Positions 1 to 14,216 of a stretch of 64,000 nt of DNA are shown piece by piece (position 1 is the stretch's first letter; each line of letters begins with the position of its first letter). Below the pieces are notes generated by a model. The model did not search any database. It was not told where the DNA came from and worked only from the letters and a program-made list of their open reading frames with translations. The position numbers were made by a program, and so were the translations under genes. The DNA lies in contig JAJKFH010002273.1 in NCBI GenBank assembly GCA_023333565.1, positions 2,448,586 through 2,512,585 on the forward strand. Reading direction: 5' to 3'. Origin of the DNA: Puffinus mauretanicus. Lineage: Eukaryota; Chordata; Aves; Procellariiformes; Procellariidae.

Positions 1-3000
1 TTATTATATGAGATGGTCTTCAAGACATAATTTGGAATGTTGCATTTGTTATAATACAAAATCTATAACTGTGCCCGTAAAAAAAAATAGGGAGGAAAAA
101 AGCAACTTAAACTAGGACCTGTATTTGGGGGGGGAAATCATAGGTTGGCCGTAAATAAGTTTATGCTGGAGATTAGCAAGCCCCTAACTACTAGAGCTAT
201 CAGATCCTGAAATGACTTTCTAACAAGCATAGTGGAGGAATAAAACAGATTTTCAGATGGAGCTCGCTCAATAACTCTGTGAAAGAGATGATATAATGTC
301 ATGTCCAGAAAGCTGGAGAATAGATTTATTGATCCATAATGTGGGTCTCAATCCTATTTTCCTAAACTCATTTTCAATACAAGAGTGAAGCCATCAGAGA
401 AAGCAAAATAAAGCGTCTTTAATTCAACTTACTGTTGCCACTGTCTCGAGGAACCTGACTGCATCCTTTTAATACTAAAAGAGATGATAGCTAGATTACC
501 AGAAGTCTTACTTTTTTTGTCTGAGAGTCTAGCTAGTCAGTGGACTACAAATATTCACCATTTTTTTCACAGCAATAACTTCATATAAATAAATTGAAGT
601 GTTGCAAGCTAAGCACATGGATGCTGTATTAAAAACTTGCAATCACTGGGTATAAACATCTGAAATTTAATACAACAAAAAAATTGCAAGGCTGTTGGTG
701 TTAAAAGGTACCAGCAAGGTGGTTTTATGAGGCTTCTCACTGAGCTGTGATAGACATGTAATTAAACCACAATTTTAATAAAAGGTACAGACAACCATTA
801 AAGAAAAATTAAAAAAAATACATATATATTTTACGATTTTCAATGTATCTTCGCCAGATGGCTAAAATACCCAATTTCCCACTCCAAATCTGAATTGTAG
901 AAAGGTCAGTTCCCAACTGGGGCGTAAAAATACCTTTTATAAATCCATTTGCAGACCATACCCTAAGCCTACATAAACAAACTTCCTATTCAATACATTA
1001 TTTTTCTTATTATATGTATTTTAGTAATTATAACATATGCCTATTCCTTATCACACTTGTCTTTCTAAAACACATATTAGTAAGAGCCTACAGACATAAC
1101 CTGTTACTGTCTTCAGTTCTCATTGCTTACAACACTCCTAAGGGTTGGATTTTATAAGGATCTCTCAAGCTTCCCACTGTCCCATGCTTTAGAATCAAAT
1201 GCCCATTTGACAAAGTTATTGTGCTTTTAAAGTAACATTAAAAAACAAGAATCATATTTTGAAATATTTTAAACTCCACAGTAACCAACTCTTAGGATAT
1301 TTAATATGAACAGTACGTTAAATCATTATATTTCATCCTGAAACCACAAAAGACTATCTTAGCAGTAGTCTGTTCACACAGCTCCGATGGAAATTAGTAT
1401 AGGTTTGTGCAAAGGAAATCACTCATACGATGAGATTCCTCGTATTGGATTGCTAGATTTATCCTTAAGCAATATTCCAAAGTAAACTGATTAAATCAAA
1501 ATGCAGTCCATTTTTGGACAGGGATTGGTAAAACTGGTTACTATTGCTGTTGGCTAATAAAATTAGCAAGTTACATTAATGTTGATATCATTATCAATAT
1601 CTTTCTCACAGTGAAGCCAAAGTATTTAAACCATTTCACATCTCTGAGTTCACTCTTACTGCTTTTCTATATAAGAAAAGTAGACTCACTGAAAGATTAA
1701 ATCACTTGTCGATGGTTGCACAGCATGTGAGTGGCAGATCCATCCTCAGAGCCTGAACCCACCTTCTCGTTTTACCAACTCTACTGTTTTCCTCTAGTAT
1801 GCTTTAAATGTACCAAGTAGTCAGAATCCTCAGCTTTTAGTTATGTTCAGAAATACTTTCCTTGCAAGCAGTACCATTATTTCAATGGAAATAATGAGTA
1901 AAATACAATTTAACATATTCATGGTTGTATCAAGTCCTAAGTTAAAAATCAAAGTTCATAATGCTAAAGAAAAGATATACTGGAAACATTCCTTACTGAG
2001 GCATCTGTATGATAATTTTATCCTTTTACTGTTACACCCTTTGTTTCTGTGCTTGTAACTCTTCTGGGTCACAGGTTAGATTAAAAAAAAATTAAAATGT
2101 GAAAGATGGGAGAAAATTTAGCTGAGCAGAAATATAACATAAATTTTAAAGACATTGTTTCTGTGCTTGGGGTTTTGTGTTTGGTTTTTTTTAAAGATTT
2201 TAAGTTTGGATGCACACATGCAGTTCATTAGTAATGACTCTACAGGAAGCAAATGTAGCAGTTGCTCAAATTGGATAATGCAGAGGAAAATGGTATCAGA
2301 CAGAACTGGATTTGGATGCTGCTTCCTGCATCGTCTGTTGTTAAAAAAGCATCAGCTCTCCAGAAGAAATGAAAAAGCATATCTAGAGCTTTCCAGAAGT
2401 GTCTATGCATTTAAAAAACAGTGTGCTGTCAGAAAAGTTCAAAGCTTGCTGAAAACATTGATGGCAACTGTAAATATATGTGAAATCACCGATATGAAAA
2501 CACTTTCCTTAAAACTATAAAGTATTAGATACAATTTTGGGGAAGAGTTACGTGTATAAATACTGGCTGTTTCCTCCCCTAATGCGTTCTAATTTATGTT
2601 GTGTTAATCTATGAGAGGGAAGAGGTTAGAAAAGAAAAACGTTCACAAAATTTGGTGCAACTCTTCTTCACTTAAGTCAGAGGTAAATCACATTATACTG
2701 ATCGACCCTCAAACTCTGCTGTGAGCTGAGGCTACTCAACAACAGGTTAGTCACAGGTTCTGCTGAGTGACAGTTTAATTCATTTTGGGGACAAACTAGT
2801 TTGTAAATGTCACAATATCTGACTCCTTTCCTGGCCAAAGTCCTCCAAAATATAAACTACAATATGGGCAAGAGCGTGCTGTAAAGAGATAAAAATAGAT
2901 CTACCGTCGACTAAAGCTGTTTCCCCCACATCTTCCTCAAAACAAAGGGGAGTGCTACTGCATAAGAAATCAATACTCTAAATATAAAGGAAGGTCCTAA

Positions 3001-6000
3001 TTTATTGCAAATAGCTAGAGTTTACCAAACAACGTTTTGTGTGTTCTTATTTGGAATTTTTCTGGCACCTTCAGCTGTGCTGCAGTCAAAAGGCATATGA
3101 ACAAAAAGTGATACAAACATCATTACTAAGCATCCAAAGCAAAAAAAAAAAAAAACCCGTGATGAGCTCCTGACGTACATGCAGTGAACTGGTGTGTGCT
3201 AACAGAGAACAACAAATATTTTTAGAGCATACATAAAGAGGGCCCCACTAACAGCCTGGTCACTAATGACAACAGTAAAGAACCTTACATACTTGTCTTT
3301 GTTAAATGGCTGTACTACCTATTGCAAATCAAACACAACTGAGAGAACCAGCTCCAAAACAGCCGTGCTTTAAAGAGCCTTGTCCTTTAAGGTGGAAAAT
3401 CTACATTTGGTGCAGTAAATACAGTTTTGTGCACAAAGGCTTAATACAGCCAGACCTGAAAAAAATACCGAAGTGATCCAAGAAAGTAAATGACATCTGA
3501 CTGGCTTGTTTACACATCCTCATTTCCCCAAACCATTTTGCTTCATTTACTACACTTTGTCACTATGCGAGTGTTTGGGGGATTTCAAATGGACTCATTC
3601 TGTTCTAACAGATGTCAAAGAAGAGGTACATTGGTTTTAATGCCTATTTGGGGCCATACGGGAATAGTTTTTTCCCCTGTATAAAAAGTCTGCAGCAGTC
3701 ATGCAGCAGGATCTGTCTCCATTCTTTCCCATATTTATATCCTCCTTAATTTCCTCAAAATTATTGAGTCACTGCTGTTTACTAATGCACTGCTGCTCGT
3801 GTATTATTTTCTCAATGCACTTCATTGTTGCAATACCAGCCAGATTACAAGAGTGAATCTGCCACAACTTTACAACCACCACAACTCTGGACATAGAGAG
3901 CCATTTGTCAACAGCAACCACTTCTGTTTCCGAAGTAAAACAGACAAAAACCCAAAACTAAGACTCATAGGCACATATACACATATATATGACTTTCCAC
4001 GTGAAACAACATTAAGAAAAGCTCAGCTACAAAAGGAAGTCATTACTATAATTAACCAAAACTTAAAACTTTTCAAAAGTTGAAACTAATATGGCATTTT
4101 AGGGACAAATTCTTAAATGCATTAGTAAATAAGGTTTCCCACTGTTTCAGAAACACATTATACTTTGTGTACATCTCATATTCTTAAGAGGCTGTCACTT
4201 GCATTTTTTTTCCAAAGAAACATGAAATTTGGTTAAATTTCTAGGCCATAAGCTAAATTTTCCTTAGATATAAGAATAAAAGTCACAACAAATGATATAA
4301 GCGTATGGAGTGCATGGAAGAGATGAATTTGGCTTCAAGTTTAGGCTATTACTGTGAGCTAGTATATATTACTTCCTCCCCGACAACCCTTTACTAGAGA
4401 AAGCATGAGCCATCAAAACATGCAGTCTGCCAGTTTTGTGTCACCACATAATGTTTTTTTTCTTTTTTGGCTTTAACTCCCACTTTTTTTTTGTCTTCCC
4501 AAGAGATTCCTCAGCACTAAATGCTACTGAGAAATAGCTAGTGGCCTACTGCCAGACACACACACACACACAAAATCAATATAAATTTTTCTCACAATTA
4601 GCAAATAATTCAGTGATCTCTTTTAGGTCTTCAGAAAGAAAGGCTATGGTATCTTTCAGTTCAAACAAAGATCCCTTAGATCTACTTTAATAAAAATCTT
4701 ATCTCACCAAGTTGACAAATCAAGGCACACCTCCAAAGAAGAAAATACCTTGGGGTAACTGAGTTACAGATCTGATTACTCTAAGTTATACTCAGTAATT
4801 CTATAATCTACATGAATGTTACACTCTTTGTACACTCTTTGGATGACATCCTCTTTTGTTATTCAAAAAATGCCCTTATTGTGCAGGTTTTATCTCTTTC
4901 TTGGCAGTGTAATACCAAGTGAGAATAAAACAGTAGTGCCCGGTTATTTCAGCTTATGAATGAAAGGGAGAAGACCAGCCTGTGGCCTTCAGCAAGCCAT
5001 TAATTGGAGCAGTATCTTCTGCTGTGTTCACTGGAGCATTGGGTCTTTGTTGCATTCACTAAAGGCTCTCCAATACTTCTGTGGCTGCATGCAGAAATGA
5101 AAAGGGGCAGGACTGGGTGCAGGCAATCATCTTAAGCTGCTTGGCATGTAAGATTACCCAAAAAGCAAGTTGTGTGGGGCTTCTCTGAAAGTGAAGATGA
5201 AAGTACCGATTGCTTACCAGTGTCCCCTGGCAAGAAGCAGGCATGATTATTCAGAGCATTTAAGGTGATTAGGAATTCAGTACCCTACAGAAGGGTACAG
5301 GACAGCGTGTTTCCTTAAAACCTTTTTTAACCTAGCTATAAAGTTCTAAACATCATTATGGAGCTGTGGTGGGGAGGAGGAGGAAGGTCGCATTGCAGGC
5401 CATACTTCTTTCTTTGTAACTTTGTCTGAGAGTTATGGCACTGGCATAAAATGCTACATTTCCTTTGAACGCTACCATTTCATCTTCAGAATTTGTTATG
5501 CAACTTGTATTTGTACTCTACTTCTCATTTCTTTTATAACAAATTATTCTCTGCCTTTTTATGATCTTGTAGGAAGTCAAGGTTGAATCAAAGCCATTGT
5601 GACTGCCAAAGTGCATGTATAAAATTAAACCACTAAGCGCTAACCTTGCTTTGTAGGTTCACTTATACTTTTCAATTAAAAGCTATCTTTAGTATTGAAG
5701 CAAAGTACTTTATAGTTTTTTCAGTTAAAAGTCACCTTTAGTATTTAGGCAAAACCACTTTTATGGTAATTCACACTTGCATTCTCAAAAAACTCTTCTG
5801 CCTAAAAATGGCTGTACAGTGACCTTCTTTCATCCAAAGTTTTAAAAGAACACAGAAGAATTGGTAAGTGACATTTTATCTGTATTTACTTAGTCCATTT
5901 AGTAAATGTGGGAAAAGGTAAAAATCAATACATTAAAAAACCCTCCCATCTCCCCAAGGAAATTATATAAATATTGTACATGTGTGCATGCGTGCCTGTG

Positions 6001-9000
6001 TGTGAATATATACCTGGCTGTATCTGTACGTTTTTAAAACCAAATTCAGTCATTATATGGCATTATTTTTTTCTCTCTCAAAATGCCAGTCAAGCGATCA
6101 GAAACTGCCTATATTTCATATGAAGGCTAAAATCTCATGTTAATTGTTACAGTTACATTTGCAAAATAAATATTCTCTTAACTATTTAAAAAAACTGTTG
6201 AAATTGGAAACACAAATCACTGTGTCCCACTTTGTCCAGAAGCCTCAAACAACGAGGATAAATGAGCTTCTCCTGAGCTTCTACAAAATAAACCCTGAAG
6301 TGCTCAGTCATAAAGAGGGAAAACTCTAAAGACCTGTATGCCCCAAAGATTTATGCACATGTTTAACTGTACTCATTGTCAGTAATCCCACTGAAGTCAA
6401 TAGGAATACGCACAGTGCACAAAGCTACATACACACATAAGACTTCAGCCTCAGGGCCTGGTATTTCAATAGTTACTTTCCTTGAGTAATACCCTGAGGA
6501 TCTGGCTCTGTGAAGGCTGGCCGATTCTTTCACTGGTTCTCAATGGCTTCTCTAGAGAATAGTTACCAGTCACAACTCCGTTCTGTGGGAAAACCACTGG
6601 ACTACCTCTTTTTTTTTGCCTGTAATACTTTCACTGATGTAACGTTGGTTTCAGATGAATTAACATCCTGAATTACTCCTTGAAACAGCTTACCAACAAG
6701 CCTTAGTACGCAGAAGCAAGCGACACTCGATGATGGAGAAGAGAAACAGTGAAAATGATTAGTCAGGAAAACAAAACATTGTGTGTCTAATACAATATGG
6801 GATTTTCATTTACAGAGTAATAGGGATGGTATTAAGACTAAATCACCACAGTGTCAGAATGTGCATAGTGATGATAAAAGATTATATGCTTTATACATGA
6901 CTGATGATGACATATTTAGAAAATATCTGGAAGAGAAAAGACAAAGTGATGTCTCATGCAACTTATGAAACTGCAACATTTACAACATGTCACCCTCAAA
7001 TTAGTCTACAACAGGAAAAAAATGACCCCTTCAGTATCAATGTCCCCAGCTCTTCTGTTACAATGGCCTTGACAAGAAACCCATTTATTTTCTTCAGAGA
7101 AATTGTTCCAAGGTGGTTGTTAGGCACAGTAGAGGCTTGACTTCTTAGACCTGGGCTGGGTTAGACCGCCCCAATAAGATAAAGCAGAGAACAATGTTGT
7201 GAGTTTGTCTCACTCACACTTTGGAAAGGTTATGTATCTTCTCTGGGAGAGGCGTTCCTAATTTAATTTGCATTGTAGGGATTTTGAATCCCAAGACTGT
7301 GGCAGAAGTTAGAAATTATGCCAAGATTGATAACATTTTCTTAATACTGTAATGGGAGTCTCTCATAGGAAGGGCAACCTAATTAAAAAGTTATAACAAA
7401 ACAAACATTTTAATACAAGTCATAGCATCTAGTAATTCTCTGTGCAGAAATAAGCTTAGCTACCACTTGGTTTCCAGAAAAGAGACCTATTTCAACTTCA
7501 TCTTGGAAAACATAATTTGGAAAAGATCACCTATGCTTACTGCTGTTTTTAAAGATTTTTTTCTTTAAATAACTAAATAAATAGAGACATAAATAACTCT
7601 TTAAACAAACTAATTTTACATCACACACGTTCATTTTACTTACAACTCAGTAATTAACTTATAATAGTAGTTTTTTTAAAGGTAACTTTCTGCAAAAGGA
7701 GGCTAAGTTTTTTGATCCATAAAATTATGTAAGCCAGGAGTTTAGAGAACAGGAGTCTAGAAGTAATCAAGTAAATCCATACTCACAACACGTCTAAATA
7801 AATGTTTGAATCCTTGTACTGTTGACTAGCACTTTTTAAACTCACTGCAGCTAAAGGAGAGGTAGGAGCTTGCTTTTAGGTAACAAGCTTCGAAAACCTT
7901 TTATCAATAATATTATTTTCTCTTATGCAAGATATAATACAGTCTAGGTCTGTACGTAAAAATGTCCTAATATATTAGTAGCTTGTCTACTGCAGATGCT
8001 TTTTATAGTGGTACAAAATGAAGTATAAAGTATAGAGGCCCTCCCTGTCTCGGAATACACTCTACTGGACAAATACATTGCATTGATTGTACTGCTCCCA
8101 CTAAAGCTGCGCAAATTTATTTGTACCAACAGACTTGCATTTGAGAGAGAAGGCAACAACAGTTCTAGAGGATCTCAGTGGCAGGTGAAAAGGCCAATTT
8201 GTGTATCAGCCTCCTTTCCCAAAGCCCTTTATCACATATTGCCATCTAACAGAGTCAGCTGCTTTGGGAGGTAGATAAAGTTCCTAGGCAGTTACAGTGA
8301 TAAGAACAGCCCTGTCTGCTGAAACTCTAGAAAGTAAGTTAATTGCTTGTTAATGATTTACTAGATTTGACTAATTTGTCATTATTAAAGTAAATGGTTC
8401 TCAGCCAGCTCTAAATAGTGTAAAGTATTCTTCTTCATTTACACGTAATGGATGTATGAGACCACGTTCCTAAATGTCTTTTTCTACCCAAACCACTTGA
8501 GAACATTCTCTGAGGGAGTAACAGCAATAGCCAGAGTAACGCCACGAGAATATTGGTCTTTTTTTGGTAACATGTTACGTATTAGCTGATAAATTTCATC
8601 AGGATAATACGAGGGCTTGGGAATTTGCTCACCAGTATCTTCCCCACAGTTTCAGCAGGACATTGTTTGGGATTAACTGTTCCCACATTGCCTAATTTCC
8701 ATCCTTTAAAAAGAACACTTAATCCTGCAGATTTCTATGCAGAGATTGGGGTCCTTCTCCTCCTCTTTAGAGTAGAGTATATCTTCTCAATCTGGGCATC
8801 TACTCTCAAAAAGTAAACTTAATACTATGAAAATTTTTCTACCTCTTTGTCAAATTTAACTGAAATGATGAGGATCAGAGAGCAAAAAGGTCAGTAGGCA
8901 GACACACACAGTGACTAACACTGATCACGCAAGCCTCATTTCCATAAGAAACCAGGATCAAAACACTCACCTAATACTTTTTTTTTTTCAATACAGTGGC

Positions 9001-12000
9001 CTGCCTTGAAAAGATACTGAATATGCAAAAGACACTGACTTCAGTAAGAACATTACCTCATTTTAGGTACAAAGGGACACATTTAGTAATTCTGAAGAGT
9101 ATCAAGCTAAATATAAGTGTAATGTTAATATTCATCAATAAGAATACCCCTCCAGCAAAGACTATGAAATTATTTGGAAATATGTTCTGTTTCCTGAAGC
9201 CAGCTAGAGTTGGCTTTAACCCACTCACACTTTACATAAGTAGGTAACTGCTTAGTGAAATTTGGTATTTTGAATTTGGGTTCCCAAAAACTCTCAGAAA
9301 CCTTCACTGTGGCACAGAAGTCCAAGCCCAACAGAAACATCAGTGCATCATGAGGCTCAAAGCTGTATCGGAGCATGTACGCCACTAGACCATGTTCATC
9401 CAATATATATCTGTTAGCACCTCCAGTGCACATTCACAGTGAAGTCAAGCCCCTGTTCTTTCTTTCTCTTACAGTCTTGGAAATTTGCTGTCAATCTTAA
9501 AGGCAAAAACTCCAGAATAATTACTTTCACCTCACAGGAAGAGATACAAGTATTATTTTAAATCAATGTCTGTTATTTTATACAGGAGAGATCAGATTTC
9601 TTGAGTCCTCCATCAGAAACAATATAAAAAAAAAAGCACTCCTATTTTTGTGCTGTTTAGTCAACTTGCTCTTGATCTCAGTGGATTAAAACCTGAAAGT
9701 TACCAAGTCTTCCTGTGAAATGAGTAAAACCATCAACTCCTACGAAAGGCAGTGATTTTTAGGAGGGTCAGCACCTTGCAAAATGGAATTTAGTTAATAC
9801 TGTCGTTCATGACTGCAACAAAATGAAAGAGGAAATTACAAATGAAAACACAGAAATTTTGACTGTGATGTTTTAATCAAAATCTTCTTAATGTTGATGA
9901 AAACTTCGCAGTAACTTGAAATACTGAACACTTAACGTGCCATAGTTTCATTAATCATTTAACTCGGTATGTATAAATCCAAACCCCTGGGGAGACAGAT
10001 TTTGAAATGATCATTTCAGACAGTGTGTACCTCTAATGAATGCATTATTTGGGATATTTCCAACATGGTTAATAAGGTAATGTTCATAAAAGAGACAAAT
10101 GAATGGATATTTCTGGCCTACCTTTTATGCTTAGACAAATTGTGATGAACACCGTGCATATAAATGACAAAGGATTAATCATACCAAAAAATTGAAATTC
10201 ACTGTTTATTCCAAAGGCAAATAGGGTACATCAGTAAAACAAAGAATAGGCATTATGCCTGACTTTGCATCAGCAGTGAACTTCAAAATTGACCAATAGT
10301 CAAAGCAGTGATTTCAACGTCTTTACCTCCTTTTTTGAAAAATTCTGCAGGATTTGGAAAAAATGAGAACCAATTTTCCAATTATGACTAGGCTGAAAAC
10401 CACAAAACAAAACTAACAGCTCTTTGAAGAACTCACCTATTGTTTCCATATCTATTTCTTTCAGGCAGAGGTAGGATACATCCTAGGAACAGGAATTTTT
10501 GCCATAAACATGTGCATTATATTAAGCAATTTTCAATTCAGCTAGATTGTCACTGTTAGTATCTAGCACTCTCCCAGAAAACATTTTCCGTTAAAACTTA
10601 AATATTCCCTTTACATTGTCTTGACAGATCACATCTGACCATCTTAAAGACCTGAAGTCCCCGAGGTATTCTATTGTGAATAATTCATATTACAACCAAT
10701 TTTATTCTTAAAAGCAGTTGTACTAAATGCTGGTGTAGCACATCTTCCATAAAAAGTATCTTGTCCTGGAAGACAAAAAAGGGGGATTGAGATAAAAGGT
10801 GCAGATATTGTTTCCCTTGCTGCAAAGCCCCTCTGAAGCAAACCAGCTTATACGCTTTCAAGACACACAGTGACTACGCATCTATAACTCTAAACTGTGC
10901 TAAATCTGATTCCTTAGAGAGGAGGCTAAAGTGGCAGTGTGGTGAATTGTTCCTCTGTGATTATATTAGAAGAACATGTACCCTCAACCTTTCATCACCC
11001 AGTGTTAGGCATTTAGCTACAAAATATGGTAAAACCTAAGGAAATCGTAGCATTGATGTAAAAATGTGGATTAGAAAGCTCTGGAAGCAATTTTTTTTGA
11101 ATGACACCGATCCAGCAGCTCTTAAAACAAGGCAGCAGTGCAGATTAAACATTAATTTTGGGGATTAAGCCCTAAATTGTAATACTTCTGTGGAGCAGAC
11201 ATCCCCCTCATCGTAAAAGTTAAATTTCTAAAGCAGAATGAGAAAGGATTTAGAAGGCATGAAAGCTGTAAAGGATTAGTCACATTATAGTAGTGTTCCT
11301 CCTTATTTAAAATATAAAGCCCTTCATCTCAGAGGACATCAAGGACACAAGAAATACGTGAATGAATAACAGACTGTGGTACAAGTACACTTCAGTACTG
11401 TTGTCGAATTACAGCAGCACATACCTCCTTACTTGTTCAATGTGGAAAGCTGAAATGTAATAGAACTAGAATCCCTGCGCACTGCAAAACCAGCAATTAT
11501 AACCATCAAAATAAGGGGTTGAAGTTTTTAAGGGATTAAGAATTTCTGAATATTTGAATTTTTAATACGTTCTATTATGTTGGACAAAGACTAACATCTC
11601 TCAGAAGTGTAGCTTTCACTTTTTATAAACACGTAGCACTGCAAGCAGTTTATTATTTCAGAGTTGTAAGACTCCTCGCAGTCAGAAAGTTACTGAGTAG
11701 ACACTGAATCCTCCTTAACTCTCTTAAATGGATAGCAGCTAAAGCCAATTGTAAGACAGAATATATTATTCCTATCTTACATGATAAAACCTGTTACTGC
11801 TGGATTCCTTTACAAATACCAATCAGGTCTACTTTATGATATGTTCATTTCATTGTCTCCAATAATCTGGGACACCCTGTTCTTTTACTGACCTTTGGTG
11901 ACCCTGTCCCATTCTTCTGGTCTATACTGCACATCTGCATTGATCTGTAGACAAAGCACTGTCAGATGGAATCAATACATCATTCCTTCAGCAACAAGAC

Positions 12001-13849
12001 TGGCTTTTGCTCAGTTTACTTTCATTTTTTTAACAGATCAATAGTGCTAAACTGATGTATTGTAAACTGGGGTGTAATTAGTACCTGTCTGCAGGCCTGT
12101 TAACAAGCTGCTAAAATATTATGCAGACTTTTTTAGTGAAACAGAAGATTTCAAACTCTCTTCAATTGTGAGTAGGTGGCTACTAAAAAAATTCAGGAGA
12201 CAGTAGACTCCATAAAATTCATGCCCCCAATGGTTACATAGAAATTTTTCACTCTGTATTCATAATAAAAGACACAGTGATTAAAATGAAACTCAGAATA
12301 AAATTAAATCATCAAACCTGAATACAGCTAAAACCCTCTTCTCCTTCAATTTAGGTTACGATGATAATTTTGAGTAACACTTAATTCCATGCTGAGATTT
12401 CATATATGGTTAAGACCGTATAATAACTCTTAAGTTACTGAAGGCATCACCACTTAGCAATTATCAATCAGATGTGTGTGATACCATCCAGTGCAAAATT
12501 TTAATTGCAATACACTAATTCTAACTTGGCCAAAATAAAATTAAGATGATCTACCACTACAGTCATTTAGAGCAAAGCAGATCTGCTAAAACCTATCAGC
12601 AGCACTACATCATGGACAGAGAAGCTGCTGAGAAGTAGTATTTGTGTGTTTTTAAAAAAGAAAAACAGAAAAGCAACATAACCTAGGTTTTCTTTCTGGA
12701 CTATTATTTTTTCAGATCAAGTTCCTCATTGAAAGAGCAGAGAATCAGCACAACCACAAACCCTTTGCCACTCATCGTGCACAACAGCTCTTCAGTTATG
12801 AGCATTGTGTCCAAAACTTTTAGGTCTGTTGTGGGTTAATGGAGATTATTGTTAGAGAACTTTTATTCAGGCAGAACCTGCTCTGAGTTCGATGACACAG
12901 ACTTCTGTTTGGGCACTGGCATTATTCTCCACTTCTTCCTCTCTCCTACCCTGCTTTGTCCCCTTTTTTGTATTTCCCTCTCTCACTTGGTTGAAGCTAT
13001 TCTGCTGACTGCTTCCCTGGTGTCCTGCTTCTATGCTTACCCAGAAGCATCCTCTAAACATCACCTGAAACCTCTAATTTCCTTACCCATGACTACGTTA
13101 TTCCTCCACGCTGTTCCTTCCTGGGTTCCTTTCATAAGCCCGTGGCCTTGCTCTCCAGAAACCATTGGTTTGAAGATCCCGGCTTGAGATACTTTATGGT
13201 GAGAGGCCAGGCTCAGCAGCTCCACAGGAACAGACCCACCAAACACACGTTCAGTCCCCAGAAGAAGAAATGCGCCCCACCACCACTCACTACTGACATT
13301 CACAAGCAAACTTATACATATTCTAGTTTAGTGTGAGTGCACTGCTGACCCAAGAGATGTCTTAAATGGATTGTCTTTGTCCTTTCCTACCACCCATCAT
13401 TATGAACTCGTCCTTAAGTATCACATTAATTCAGGTCCCAAGCCCACAATGTTTACTCAAGTCTAGGAAAGGCTGCATAAGAGGCGGAGGGAATATAGTA
13501 AAATGCTAATCCGTGAGTCATGTAATTACATCAGACCCTCCGCTCACATTGAGAAGCATAACTCTTTAATAACTACTGTTGAGGAAGGAAGAAAAACATA
13601 AGCTTCACGTTATTAAAAAGAACTGCCTGCTTGAGTCTGAAGACAACCTGAATAAAGAGGATAAAAGTCCTGGGGAAAAAAAAAAATCATAGGTAGAACA
13701 GCGACTCCACTTTTTTCCCTTTTAATAAAACATTACAAATTGAAGGGAAGGGCTACCGAAAACAAAAAGATTGCCTCTTTCCATCAGTTAAAGGGTATAC
13801 ATAAGAGAGAGATTTGTGCACTAATTGTTCGTCTAGATTCAATTACACA
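1..13849. other. AT-rich non-coding vertebrate DNA
   Basis: I find no convincing gene in this stretch. Open frames are short (at most 121 codons), have non-protein-like composition and lack paired splice signals of good quality. It holds a (CA)n run at 4556-4572, several A or T homopolymers, and a slightly GC-richer patch at about 12.85-13.33 kb without a recognisable product. An AP-1-type site (TGAGTCA, 13514-13520) lies about 350 bp from the CpG island that follows. It is probably intergenic or intronic. Confidence 0.6.
4556..4572. repeat. (CA)n microsatellite
   Basis: About eight uninterrupted AC/CA units in AT-rich non-coding DNA. A simple repeat likely to vary in length between individuals. 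Confidence 0.9.
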
Positions 13850-14216
13850 GACTCAGAGCGAACGACATCTTACTTCATGAGTGTTCCTACTAGCTTTGAG
13901 AGAAACTAGCCGCGTGGCAAGGCCGTACGCGGTGGAACAAGGGTATCCAATTCCCGGGTAGGAAGTAACAGATGTCTGCAGGCGAGCAGCCAGCAGCGGC
14001 ACGGCTGCAGGCCCCGCTGTGCTGCCTGCTGCTCTGAAGAGCATATGCTGCTCTCGCGGAGGTGGCGAGGGCCAGCAGCCTCGGGAGCGGCAGGGCTGCA
14101 AATCGCCGTCCCTCCACGGGGCCTCGGGGCCTGCCAGGGGGCCCGCACCCGGACATTCGCAGGAGTTAGCTCCATACCAGAAACAGCCCAACTGCCCCGG
14201 CCCTGAGAGGCAGGTG
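13850..14216. promoter_or_regulatory. CpG island, candidate promoter
   Basis: A sharply bounded GC-rich block with roughly 25 CpG dinucleotides, while CpG is rare for kilobases on either side. Such islands in birds usually mark promoters and first exons. A good minus-strand donor (GAA then gtaaga) ends a possible first exon at 13874. A weaker plus-strand donor (CAG then gtgatc) follows 14213. On the minus strand all three frames are open for about 90-110 codons, which is what high GC gives by chance. The frame starting at 14191 runs to the 13874 donor in phase 0, but its composition does not look like a protein. No TATA box is evident. Direction of transcription and the gene served are unknown; a bidirectional or non-coding-RNA promoter is equally possible. 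Confidence 0.5.

Noticed and set aside
2155..2520. 121-codon plus-strand open frame with an internal ttttaaag acceptor-like site
   Set aside because: It begins in T-rich sequence, the only donor (gtatca) is weak, and composition is unremarkable; a frame of this length is expected by chance in 64 kb read in six frames.
13853..14191. Minus-strand 112-codon frame in the CpG island as a protein
   Set aside because: All three frames are open there because of high GC; the residue composition is not protein-like, so only the island is reported.
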